Source of the DNA: Clostridia bacterium
GTDB lineage: Bacteria > Bacillota > Clostridia > Oscillospirales > UBA644
Assembly (NCBI GenBank): GCA_014872655.1
Contig: WHHJ01000024.1
Location: forward strand, 1 to 27,097
Direction of reading: 5' to 3'
Length of the DNA: 27,097 nt
Shown here: positions 1 through 7,311 of the stretch, piece by piece
Position numbering within the stretch: the first letter of the stretch is position 1
How the letters are laid out: every line of letters begins with the position of its first letter
Position numbers and translations under genes: made by a program
The notes under the pieces: model-generated
What the model was told of the DNA's origin: nothing
Databases searched by the model: none
What the model saw: the letters and a program-made list of their open reading frames with translations, nothing else

Positions 1-2
1 AT

Positions 3-55
3 ATCGGAATCTTTTTTATTAATGATAAGGTATCTTTTTAAAAAAGGATTAACAA
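3..55 (+). repeat. 53-bp terminal repeat, left copy
   Basis: This AT-rich sequence is identical, base for base, to the reverse complement of 27045-27097. It begins ATCGGAATC and ends GGATTAACAA. Inside it are two related blocks, GGAATCTTTTTT and GGTATCTTTTTA, 23 bp apart, followed by an A-tract. It lies just upstream of the promoter of the AI-2E-type gene, with 14 bp between the repeat and the -35 box. It may be the truncated end of a longer dispersed repeat or an upstream regulatory element. Confidence 0.9.
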
Positions 56-69
56 CATCCACCTTGTTA

Positions 70-98
70 TTGACAAAAATGATTAGGTATGATAGAAT
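70..98 (+). promoter_or_regulatory. sigma-A promoter of the AI-2E/flavin reductase operon
   Basis: TTGACA at 70-75, a 17-bp spacer, and TAGAAT at 93-98. The predicted start of transcription is near 105, giving a leader of about 75 nt before the first gene. Confidence 0.75.
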
Positions 99-178
99 AA
101 AATGTAAATATAATAATATAGAAGTACTGTATTTCTGGAATTTTTGGGAAGGGGCTCGCCGCTTGGCGCAATAAAGAA

Positions 179-1393
179 ATGGATGAGGAAAAAATCAAAT
201 CCCGCAAAGCGTTTTTAATCAACTTACTTTATTTTGCAGCGATTATCGCTCTGGCTTTCTTATTTTTTAAATATGCGTTTGGCATTTTTGTCCCGTTTTT
301 AATCGGATTTATTTTTGCTATCGTATTAGATCCCCTGATTCGTTTTTTAAGCCGAAAGATGAAAATCAAGCGAACGCTGTGGTCGATTGTGCTTGTTGTT
401 ATTGTTTGGCTTATCGTCGGATTTATCCTATTTAAAATTGGCCAAATTGTATATGATCAAGCCGTCAATGCGCTCAGTTACATCCAGTCTTTGACTGGCG
501 AAAACGGAAAAATCAATGAAATCTATCAGCAGATCAGTTCTTGGGTAGGCAATGTATTTGATTCCATTAACAACAATGCCCCCCAACTAACGGTAACCAT
601 TGATACGGCCATTGAAAAGGCCGGCGATGCGTTAGTCGGCGCATTAGAGGGAATTTTGGTAGGCATCACCAACTTTGCATTCTCTGTTCCGGATTTGTTG
701 ATTTCTTTAATCGTAACGGTTATGGCCTCGATCTTTATTTCGATTGACTATCCGCATATTCGCACCTTTCTTGCTGCACAACTAACACGTAAAAACCGTG
801 CAGGAGCACTGGAGACGAAAAATTTCTTTAAAAATAAAATTTTCAGTATTGTACGGGCATATGCGATTATTATTTCCATTACGTTTGTAGAATTATTGAT
901 TGGGTTTTCTTTGATTGGAATCAGCAATTCTTTATTAATGGCACTGTTGATTTCGCTGCTGGACCTTCTCCCGATCATAGGAACTGCAACCTTTTTGGTT
1001 CCATGGGGAATTATTTGTATCATCTGTGGGGATATTTTTATCGGAATCGGATTAATCGTCATCGCTATTATTGTTTCCGTTGTACGAGAAGTCATCCAAC
1101 CTAAGATTGTCGGCAGCCAAATCGGTCTAAATCCTCTTTTAACGCTGATGTCCATGTATGTTGGATTAAAAGTATTAGGCCTTTTGGGAATGTTTGTCGT
1201 TCCGTTAGTTCTCATCTTCATTAAAAACTTAAATGATACTGGGAAACTAAACATATGGAAAACACCGGACAGTGACTTGATCGCCACCGTTGAAAAAGCG
1301 GATGAAGCGGAAGAGATTATGCGCCAAGAACGTGCACTGCAGCGCAAAGCAAAACGGGAAGAACGCAAAAAAGAAAAAGAAAACAAAAAATAA
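179..1393 (+). CDS. AI-2E family / YtvI-like membrane protein
   Basis: A 404-residue polytopic membrane protein of the AI-2E transporter superfamily (PF01594). Hydrophobic segments lie near residues 11-50, 66-86, 168-190, 227-300 and 318-348. The family signature is visible as DLLPIIGT (262-269) and the REVIQPKIVGSQIGLNPL stretch (303-320), and the long soluble loop at about 90-165 is also typical. The motifs resemble the sporulation membrane protein YtvI more than TqsA, so autoinducer export should not be assumed. The C-terminal 35 residues form a highly charged Lys/Glu/Arg tail. The ATG at 179 lacks a close ribosome site: the best one, GGGAAGGGG (146-154), is 24 nt away with a small hairpin between. 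The next gene follows after 39 nt and is probably co-transcribed. Confidence 0.85.
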   Translation: MDEEKIKSRKAFLINLLYFAAIIALAFLFFKYAFGIFVPFLIGFIFAIVLDPLIRFLSRKMKIKRTLWSIVLVVIVWLIVGFILFKIGQIVYDQAVNALSYIQSLTGENGKINEIYQQISSWVGNVFDSINNNAPQLTVTIDTAIEKAGDALVGALEGILVGITNFAFSVPDLLISLIVTVMASIFISIDYPHIRTFLAAQLTRKNRAGALETKNFFKNKIFSIVRAYAIIISITFVELLIGFSLIGISNSLLMALLISLLDLLPIIGTATFLVPWGIICIICGDIFIGIGLIVIAIIVSVVREVIQPKIVGSQIGLNPLLTLMSMYVGLKVLGLLGMFVVPLVLIFIKNLNDTGKLNIWKTPDSDLIATVEKADEAEEIMRQERALQRKAKREERKKEKENKK

Positions 1394-1432
1394 GCTGTAT
1401 ATGTTTGACATATTTTTTGGGGAGATGATTTT

Positions 1433-1942
1433 ATGGCACTTTTTCAGCAAATAAAAGCCACGGATCTGAATGAGAACTTGATTCGCATGATATCCGAAGA
1501 CTGGATGTTGCTTGCGGCAGGAAATGAACAAAAACACAATGAAATGACCGTTAGTTGGGGTGGTATGGGCTTTTTGTGGAATGAACCTGTGGCCACGGTT
1601 TATGTACGTCCGCAAAGATACACTTTTGAATTTATGGAAACCAATGAAATGTTTTCTTTGAACGTATTAGGACCGGAATGCCGCGACATTTTAAAAAAGG
1701 CCGGCGCAATAACGGGCAAGGGCATCAATAAAACGCAACAACTGGGATTAACTGCTGTATCTGAAGAAAACACCGTATATTTTGAACAAGCTCGAATCGT
1801 ATTGCTTTGTCAAAAACTGTACGCTGATTTTCTGAAGCCTGAAAAATTTACCTGTCCGCAAATCACAGAGCCTTATTATGAAAAGAAAGATTACCATAAA
1901 ATGTATATCGGAGCCATCCGAAAAGTTTTAATAAAAACCTGA
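1433..1942 (+). CDS. Flavin reductase-like domain protein
   Basis: A 169-residue protein with the FMN-binding split-barrel fold of the flavin reductase-like family. Typical features are MTVSWGGMGFLWNEPVATV (38-56) followed by VRPQRYTFEFM (58-68), the region that binds flavin in this family, and a C-terminal MYIGAI segment that closes the barrel. Proteins of this type are cytosolic and bind FMN; most have no assigned substrate, so the role here is open. GGGGAG lies 9 nt before the ATG. It is second in the operon behind the AI-2E-type gene and is followed directly by a terminator hairpin. Confidence 0.85.
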   Translation: MALFQQIKATDLNENLIRMISEDWMLLAAGNEQKHNEMTVSWGGMGFLWNEPVATVYVRPQRYTFEFMETNEMFSLNVLGPECRDILKKAGAITGKGINKTQQLGLTAVSEENTVYFEQARIVLLCQKLYADFLKPEKFTCPQITEPYYEKKDYHKMYIGAIRKVLIKT

Positions 1943-1961
1943 TTCTGGATTCATAAACAAT

Positions 1962-1996
1962 CCCCGCGTGAACATACTAACCGCGGGGTGTTTTTT
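1962..1996 (+). terminator. Terminator-like hairpin overlapping the next gene's ribosome site
   Basis: CCCCGCG (1962-1968) pairs with CGCGGGG (1982-1988) across a 13-nt loop, followed by TG and six T. The 3' arm and next two bases (GGGGTG) are also the only ribosome-binding sequence for the ATG at 1997, and the T-run is its spacer. Confidence 0.75.
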
Positions 1997-2347
1997 ATGC
2001 ATTTTAAAATTACGGCAACATTTGACAATACGGAATCCGCGCAAGCAGCGGGCAGACGCATTTTACAATTACAGGAAATCAAAGATGTGCGATGGCAAGA
2101 TGACCCCATAGCGACAAATGTTTCCTCCGACTCAGACAAAACAGGTCGAATTATCTATGGCACTTCCGTTACAGCGGAAAGAGGATTCTTAACCTCAACC
2201 GGAAAATTATCGGTGACCCCCATATTTGAAAACAATACCGAATGTCACATGTCGGTCACAGCAGGACGAGAAACAGTCGAACAAGCGCGTGGAATTATTT
2301 TCAACTCCGGCGGATACGATGTTTCTGTATCTAACACACATCAATGA
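1997..2347 (+). CDS. Small conserved-looking protein of unknown function
   Basis: A 116-residue soluble protein that I cannot assign. The N-terminal part (FKITATFDNTESAQAAGRRI) and the C-terminal part (MSVTAGRETVEQARGII, then GGYDV) both read as beta-alpha-beta units, suggesting a duplicated ferredoxin-like fold; small Clostridia proteins with this pattern exist without a known role. An in-frame GTG occurs at 1988, but the ATG at 1997 is preferred because GGGGTG then lies 6 nt upstream. That ribosome site is inside the 3' arm of a terminator-like hairpin, and a second terminator follows the stop codon. Transcription presumably comes by read-through from the upstream operon. Confidence 0.65.
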   Translation: MHFKITATFDNTESAQAAGRRILQLQEIKDVRWQDDPIATNVSSDSDKTGRIIYGTSVTAERGFLTSTGKLSVTPIFENNTECHMSVTAGRETVEQARGIIFNSGGYDVSVSNTHQ

Positions 2348-2354
2348 TCATAAT

Positions 2355-2388
2355 CGCCGCTATGATAGATTCAACAGCGGCGGTTTTT
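2355..2388 (+). terminator. Rho-independent terminator
   Basis: CGCCGCT (2355-2361) pairs with AGCGGCG (2376-2382) around a 14-nt loop, followed by G and five T. Confidence 0.75.
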
Positions 2389-2431
2389 CTAAAAACAAGA
2401 ACTTTTTTATGGAAAAAGGGTAAAAAAACTA

Positions 2432-2460
2432 TTTACTTATTATATTTTTTATGATATAAT
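2432..2460 (+). promoter_or_regulatory. Extended -10 promoter of the dockerin protein gene
   Basis: TTTACT at 2432-2437, a 17-bp spacer and a perfect TATAAT at 2455-2460. A TG at 2452-2453 gives an extended -10. It follows the upstream terminator and precedes an isolated gene, so the gene is likely monocistronic. Confidence 0.7.
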
Positions 2461-2512
2461 AACGATAGAAAAACTTGTATTCCTATTTTATCATTATGAG
2501 GTGAAAGAAGAG

Positions 2513-3961
2513 ATGAAAAAAGTCCTGACCGTTTCTGTCTTCAGCATCCTTTTGATGATTGCACTTGCGGTCTGCTCCAGTGCAAGGACTGTAAAATTCT
2601 GCGACATCAATGAAGACGGCAAACTTTCTCTACAAGATGCAATGACCGTTTGCAGCCATATTGTAGGAAGAACGGAACTAACCGAAGACCAAATAAAGAT
2701 TGCAGACTATGACGATAACGGATCTGTTACTCTGGCAGACGTCATGCCGGCATTTCGTTACATAGTAGATGAAGATGCAAATATTCCAGAAAAAGAAATT
2801 GACAATAAACCCGAAGGGGATTCTGATTATGTCAAGTTCATGAAAAGCTTGTATCCCGATTATCAAGAATCCACAGTTGGATTAGATATTACATTTAAAG
2901 ATGATCTTGTGGGTATTTGTTATTCCACTTGGCATGACTATATTGACGCATACAACGGCGGTCAACATTATAATATCCCGGAAATTCTTGCAAACGGCGG
3001 AGTTGGCTGGGGGCCGGAAAATCATTTCCATTACTGGAGTGAACCGGCTTTAGGTTATTACAAGAGCACCGATAAAGAAGTCATCCGTACACATATGACA
3101 CAGTTGTCTGAAGCAGGAGTAGATTTTATTATTATAGATAATACAAATGCTCGTTCGTATTGGAATTCTGAATACCTAAACGGTGGAAAAGTTTCTTCTT
3201 GGAATCTTGCCATTACGAATCCTACCAATGCGATTCTTGACACCTGTTTGGAAATGCGGGCAGAAGGACTCCAGACACCTTATATCGTATTCTGGAATAA
3301 AAATGATCCGGCGCCCAACGGGGACGGCTGGGAAGTTTCATCCAGCATTAACACAACATACTACTTCTTATATAAACAAAAATATCAAGATCTGTGGGTT
3401 TATATGAGATCTGATTCCACCGGAAAAGCGGCGCCCTTACTGTTGGGGACAGACACCTCCGGCACAGTGGCAAATACAACTCCCTCTTTCATGGTTCCGA
3501 TGACATACCGGACGATGTGGGGATTATTGGTCAATGAAACAGAAGACTGGAGCTTCCTGGATCATGATAACCAACCGAACAATCCGATTACAGACAACTC
3601 AACCGGAAAGACCTACTATGAACAGATGCCCGTTTGTGCTGCGGCACAACGCAACTATATGTCCAACACAGCAACAGCATTGTCCAGACAACACGGTATT
3701 ACATTCTACAACCAATGGAAGAACGCTTTCGAACATCGGCCAAAGATTGTAACACTGACTTGGTGGAATGAATGGCAGGCACAGCGGTTAAAAGTGGGAG
3801 ATGGATATCAATTTACCGACTTGTATACTCCCGAATACAGCCGCGATATTGAACCAATGAAAGGCGGATTCGGCGATCAGTATTATCAGTGGATGAAACA
3901 GTATATTTCCGCTTATAAGAATCATGAATCTTGTCCCAGACTAGTTGAAGCTGGATATTAA
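2513..3961 (+). CDS. Secreted dockerin protein with GH99/GH71-like hydrolase domain
   Basis: A 482-residue secreted protein. Residues 1-24 are a signal peptide, probably cut after CSSA. Residues 30-86 are a type I dockerin with two calcium loops (DINEDGKLSLQD and DYDDNGSVTLAD). A linker leads to a catalytic-type domain from about 125 to the end. That domain has IIIDN (206-210), TWWNEW (416-421) and EYSRDIEPMKGG (441-452), resembling the WNEW-type acidic centre of GH71/GH99-like TIM barrels; Glu420 and Asp209 are the candidate catalytic residues. The family assignment is by motif only and the substrate is unknown. ATG 2513 is chosen over an in-frame GTG at 2501 because AGGTGA lies 8 nt upstream. 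The dockerin predicts docking to a cohesin protein, and none is encoded here. It is placed directly behind the signal peptide rather than at the C-terminus. Confidence 0.8.
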   Translation: MKKVLTVSVFSILLMIALAVCSSARTVKFCDINEDGKLSLQDAMTVCSHIVGRTELTEDQIKIADYDDNGSVTLADVMPAFRYIVDEDANIPEKEIDNKPEGDSDYVKFMKSLYPDYQESTVGLDITFKDDLVGICYSTWHDYIDAYNGGQHYNIPEILANGGVGWGPENHFHYWSEPALGYYKSTDKEVIRTHMTQLSEAGVDFIIIDNTNARSYWNSEYLNGGKVSSWNLAITNPTNAILDTCLEMRAEGLQTPYIVFWNKNDPAPNGDGWEVSSSINTTYYFLYKQKYQDLWVYMRSDSTGKAAPLLLGTDTSGTVANTTPSFMVPMTYRTMWGLLVNETEDWSFLDHDNQPNNPITDNSTGKTYYEQMPVCAAAQRNYMSNTATALSRQHGITFYNQWKNAFEHRPKIVTLTWWNEWQAQRLKVGDGYQFTDLYTPEYSRDIEPMKGGFGDQYYQWMKQYISAYKNHESCPRLVEAGY

Positions 3962-3974
3962 ATAAGAATAAATG

Positions 3975-4013
3975 AATTTTGCCTTGGTGATTTATCACCA
4001 AGGCAAAATTTTT
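3975..4013 (+). terminator. Strong rho-independent terminator
   Basis: A perfect 16-bp stem (3975-3990 with 3995-4010, core GCCTTGGTGA/TCACCAAGGC) with a TTTA tetraloop and five T at 4009-4013. It is near-symmetrical and could act on both strands. Confidence 0.9.
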
Positions 4014-4049
4014 GCACATTACAAAAAGAACCTGTCTAACAAGTTTTAA

Positions 4050-4094
4050 AAAGGGTCTTATACTCCAAAGAAATCAAATCGATTAAGATCCTTT
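4050..4094 (-). other. Second hairpin beyond the malic enzyme terminator
   Basis: On the minus strand AAAGGATCTTA (4094-4084) can pair with TAAGACCCTTT (4060-4050) with one mismatch, across a large loop, followed by T and A bases. It may be a back-up terminator for the malic enzyme gene; the large loop makes this weak. Confidence 0.3.
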
Positions 4095-4125
4095 CCTGCT
4101 GTCACACAACAAGTTCTCTGCATTC

Positions 4126-4164
4126 AAAAACCGAACCAAACGGCTTTTTGACCGATTGGTTCGG
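4126..4164 (-). terminator. Terminator of the malic enzyme gene
   Basis: On the minus strand CCGAACCAA, T, CGG pairs with CCG, T, TTGGTTCGG: a 9-bp stem, a T-T mismatch and 3 more pairs, with an 8-nt loop. Five T follow at 4130-4126. Confidence 0.8.
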
Positions 4165-4187
4165 GAATAAAATATTTCAAATACCGA

Positions 4188-5360
4188 TTAAATCCCGGCT
4201 ACTCCACTATCTCTCGCAGCCTGCGCAACAGCTCTCGCTACAGCGCCGGCAACACCACGATCCAAAGCAGATGGAATAATATTGGTCTTGGATAGTTCCG
4301 ATTCAGGAATATAATTTGCAATCGCATACGCCGCAGCAATTTTCATCGGTTCATTGATATCACGTGCCCGTACGTCAAGTGCACCGCGAAAAATACCGGG
4401 AAAAGCCAACACATTATTAATTTGATTCGGAAAATCACTGCGCCCTGTTCCTACAACACTGGCCCCGGCTGCAAGAGCCTTGTCCGGCATAATCTCCGGA
4501 ACAGGATTTGCCATCGGAAACAAAACAGGATAGTCCGCCATACTTTTTACCATTTGTTCATCTACCACGTTGGGAGCTGATACGCCTACGAATAAATCAG
4601 CCCCACACATGGCGTCTTTCAGCGTGCCCCGCAAATGTTCGCGATTTGTGTGGGCCGCAATCTCGGCTTGAGCAGAATTCAACCAGTCCAGTCCCTCATC
4701 TAAAATGCCGTTTTTATCTACTAATATTAAATTTTTTACGCCAATGTTCAACAAGTTTTTTGCAATCGCAATACCGGCAGATCCTGCCCCGTTGATAACG
4801 GCGCGAATATCTGCAATCTGTTTTCCGACAACTTTCATGGCATTCAACACCGCTGCGGCAACAACAATCGCTGTGCCATGCTGATCATCGTGAAAAACCG
4901 GGATGTCGCATTCCTGTTTTAACCGGCGTTCAATCTCAAAACACCGCGGAGCCGAAATATCTTCCAGATTGATTCCGCCAAAGCTACCGCTGATCAAACG
5001 AATCGTTTGAACAATTTCGTCCACATCTTTGGACCTCACACAAAGAGGAATAGCGTCCACATTGCCGAATTCTTTAAATAACGCACACTTTCCTTCCATT
5101 ACCGGCATCCCAGCTTCCGGACCGATGTCACCTAGTCCCAGAACCGCCGTTCCATCCGTCACCACAGCCACCAAATTTCCTCGCCGTGTCAGCTCAAAAC
5201 TTTTTTGGACGTCTTTCTGAATTTCCAAACAAGGCCGCGCCACGCCCGGCGTATAAGCAAGAGACAGATCATCACGTGTCTGCACCGAAACCCGACTAAC
5301 AACCTCAACCTTTCCCTGCCATTCATAGTGTTTTTTTAAAGATTGTTCCGCATAATCCAT
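4188..5360 (-). CDS. NAD(P)-dependent malic enzyme
   Basis: A 390-residue cytosolic malic enzyme of the short bacterial type, oxidatively decarboxylating malate to pyruvate with NAD(P). Catalytic features are present: the Tyr in SLAYTPGVA (33-41), Lys in EGKCALFKEFG (89-99), the metal ligands in NLEDISAPR (131-139) and HDDQHGT (157-163), the dinucleotide loop GAGSAG (191-196), and FPMANPVPEI (281-290). Length is normal for the short form. I start at the ATG at 5360 because GGGGAG lies 7 nt before it; the alternative ATG at 5375, five codons upstream, has only an AGG touching it. A terminator stands 48 bp upstream, so the gene must have its own promoter in very little space, and I see no good one. 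It is monocistronic with its own terminator. Confidence 0.93.
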   Translation of the reverse strand: MDYAEQSLKKHYEWQGKVEVVSRVSVQTRDDLSLAYTPGVARPCLEIQKDVQKSFELTRRGNLVAVVTDGTAVLGLGDIGPEAGMPVMEGKCALFKEFGNVDAIPLCVRSKDVDEIVQTIRLISGSFGGINLEDISAPRCFEIERRLKQECDIPVFHDDQHGTAIVVAAAVLNAMKVVGKQIADIRAVINGAGSAGIAIAKNLLNIGVKNLILVDKNGILDEGLDWLNSAQAEIAAHTNREHLRGTLKDAMCGADLFVGVSAPNVVDEQMVKSMADYPVLFPMANPVPEIMPDKALAAGASVVGTGRSDFPNQINNVLAFPGIFRGALDVRARDINEPMKIAAAYAIANYIPESELSKTNIIPSALDRGVAGAVARAVAQAARDSGVAGI

Positions 5361-5403
5361 TTCGGATCTCCCCATCCTTTTTTTATTTTATTACATTGAA
5401 CTC

Positions 5404-5440
5404 AAAAAGAAAAGGCGGCAGTATCTACTGCCGCCTTTTC
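5404..5440 (-). terminator. Terminator of the GH20 gene
   Basis: A perfect 14-bp stem (5409-5422 with 5427-5440, core GGCGGCAGT) with a 4-nt loop. On the minus strand the stem ends in TTTTC and is followed by five T. It separates the GH20 gene from malic enzyme. Confidence 0.85.
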
Positions 5441-5509
5441 ATCCGATAAATCCTTTGCACTCGGCATAGCTGTTACAAAGAATCGAATACTCAGTCACTT
5501 ATCTGTGCA

Positions 5510-7129
5510 CTATATCACACTTACACTGCAATTCAACTTCCAACTATTATAACAGGTCGGATGCTTGGTCAGTTCTTCCCCTTTACCAAACACATCCAAA
5601 ACAGGCTCTTCCAGTTCTTCTAAACGAGCTGTTTTTCCGTCCAAATAATCTTGAATACGGTCTGCACAGCCGTTTACCCGGCACATCAAACCACCCAGCC
5701 GCTGTTGCTGAACTTCAAAGCCCTGCGGCTTGTTTTCCGCCATCCACTGCTCACGAAAAGCATGATAAAAGACATCAATCTTTTTAGATAATTTTTTATA
5801 ATCTTTCACTAACGCAGCAAGGGCCTGTTTATCCGACTGCAAGTAAGCCTGACGCGTCTTCACGCCTAGTTCATACTTAATGGCTAAAGCCTCACATAAC
5901 GCATGCATGGTACGGAACAAATATCCCCATTGTGGGTCTTTTTTCATCAACGCCAGTTTCCGCGCACAAGCAGCATATTCGGCACCGGCGCCCTCTTGAA
6001 CCGTTCCATCCAAAACGCCCATAAAACAATCTGAATATAACATATATTTTTCGGGATTATATACACCGTCTTTGATGTCGTTTGATGTGTGCGGCAAATC
6101 CAATAACATAAACCGATCGAAGGAAATGCCGTACTTTTCACGAAACGCTGCTTTAATCTGTGCCATGGAGGTATTGCCCTGCGCATATTGCGCCACATAA
6201 AACAACGACGGCAATAAAGAAAATTTAGAACATTCTGCTCCGTCATCTCCCCACATGGTAAAGAAAACATCTTGAACCTGATTTTCTTTACAGCTTTTAA
6301 TCGCCGCAGCCGAAGCACGCATACTATAACTATTATGCGGAGCAAAACCGACCCAAGACCACAAACCGCCTGCAAACCAAATATTTTCTTTAATACTACG
6401 GTGCGCTTTAATCTGTTTATCATACCGTTTTTTATCGGTGGTATAATAATCCCAATAAATCAAATTTACATTGGCGGGAATCTTCGCTTTTACCGCCTCT
6501 GAAATTTCTGCCTGATCTACATAATACTCTCCGCCGCTGGCAAGGCGAAAGAACATATCTCCCCACATGATCAACTCAAAATCATACTTTTCTGCAATCT
6601 TGGCAACACGAGCCAGATGGTTAACCAAAATCTCAAACCGGTCATGATATCCGTTTTTAGTCAAATACTGCCCCAGACCAACCATCGCCGCTTCGTCCAT
6701 ACCGATGTTCACCAGGCGGCTACGTAAACATTTGGCCAAAGATGCAAACATGTCATCAATCAACTGATAAACCTCTTCGCTGCCGGCCAACAAGATATCT
6801 CCGCAATCGCACATAGCAGCATATTTCGGCCAGCGCATAATAGCATTTAAATGTGCCAACGTCTGAATACACGGAACAACCTGCATCCCTTTCTGCGCCG
6901 CATAGTCGTCAATCTGCTTTAGCTCTTGCTGAGTATATCGACCCCGCAAGTGCCCGAAATAAGGTTGATTGTCTACCTCATATGTATCTTCTGTATACAA
7001 AAGAAGCATATTATATCCCATATCACTGGTTAAATCAATCCATTTCTCTACGGTCGGGACATTCATCACGGCGTTTCTGGAGCAATCCAGCATCACGCCT
7101 AAATTACGAAAAGTCTTCTGTTCCGGCAT
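5510..7129 (-). CDS. GH20 exo-beta-N-acetylhexosaminidase, GH20C-like
   Basis: A 539-residue protein without signal peptide, so cytosolic. It starts almost directly in the GH20 catalytic barrel: VMLDCSRNAVMNV (12-24), YTEDTYEVDNQPYFG (45-59), VPCIQTLAHL (85-94), the catalytic Asp-Glu pair in NIGMDEA (D145-E146), then MWGDMFF, YWDYY and AGGLWSWVGF. These blocks match the intracellular pneumococcal enzyme GH20C as I recall it, which removes terminal beta-linked GlcNAc or GalNAc. GH20C has an extra N-terminal domain of roughly 80 residues that is missing here. AAGGAG lies 8 nt before the ATG, so the short start looks genuine. It has its own promoter and terminator and sits just downstream of the sugar-transport operon on the same strand, which fits degradation of imported HexNAc oligosaccharides (inference). 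Confidence 0.9.
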   Translation of the reverse strand: MPEQKTFRNLGVMLDCSRNAVMNVPTVEKWIDLTSDMGYNMLLLYTEDTYEVDNQPYFGHLRGRYTQQELKQIDDYAAQKGMQVVPCIQTLAHLNAIMRWPKYAAMCDCGDILLAGSEEVYQLIDDMFASLAKCLRSRLVNIGMDEAAMVGLGQYLTKNGYHDRFEILVNHLARVAKIAEKYDFELIMWGDMFFRLASGGEYYVDQAEISEAVKAKIPANVNLIYWDYYTTDKKRYDKQIKAHRSIKENIWFAGGLWSWVGFAPHNSYSMRASAAAIKSCKENQVQDVFFTMWGDDGAECSKFSLLPSLFYVAQYAQGNTSMAQIKAAFREKYGISFDRFMLLDLPHTSNDIKDGVYNPEKYMLYSDCFMGVLDGTVQEGAGAEYAACARKLALMKKDPQWGYLFRTMHALCEALAIKYELGVKTRQAYLQSDKQALAALVKDYKKLSKKIDVFYHAFREQWMAENKPQGFEVQQQRLGGLMCRVNGCADRIQDYLDGKTARLEELEEPVLDVFGKGEELTKHPTCYNSWKLNCSVSVI

Positions 7130-7190
7130 TTTCTTTTCTCCTTTTTATCCTTTATTTTATCCTGTAATTTACACAAATTCCTGCTTTACG

Positions 7191-7219
7191 ATTATACACG
7201 ATATTCCATAGGATGTCAA
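7191..7219 (-). promoter_or_regulatory. Consensus sigma-A promoter of the GH20 gene
   Basis: On the minus strand TTGACA (7219-7214), a 17-bp spacer and TATAAT (7196-7191). It gives a leader of about 55 nt before the GH20 ATG. Confidence 0.9.
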
Positions 7220-7275
7220 GACAGAGTCATACAAAAAAGGTGAAAACTTGTTTTCTGTTAAATCTTATTGCTAAT

Positions 7276-7308
7276 AATAAAAGACGAGTTGTTCACAACT
7301 CGTCTTTT
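7276..7308 (-). terminator. Terminator of the eight-gene transport operon
   Basis: A perfect stem AAAAGACGAGTTG / CAACTCGTCTTTT within 7279-7308 with a short loop. On the minus strand it ends in TTTT and continues ATTATT. It lies just past the stop codon of permease D. Confidence 0.8.
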
Positions 7309-7311
7309 ATT

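Noticed and set aside
748..1386. 212-codon open frame on the minus strand inside the AI-2E gene
   Set aside because: The plus-strand frame has clear family motifs and membrane topology; the opposite frame has no recognisable domain.
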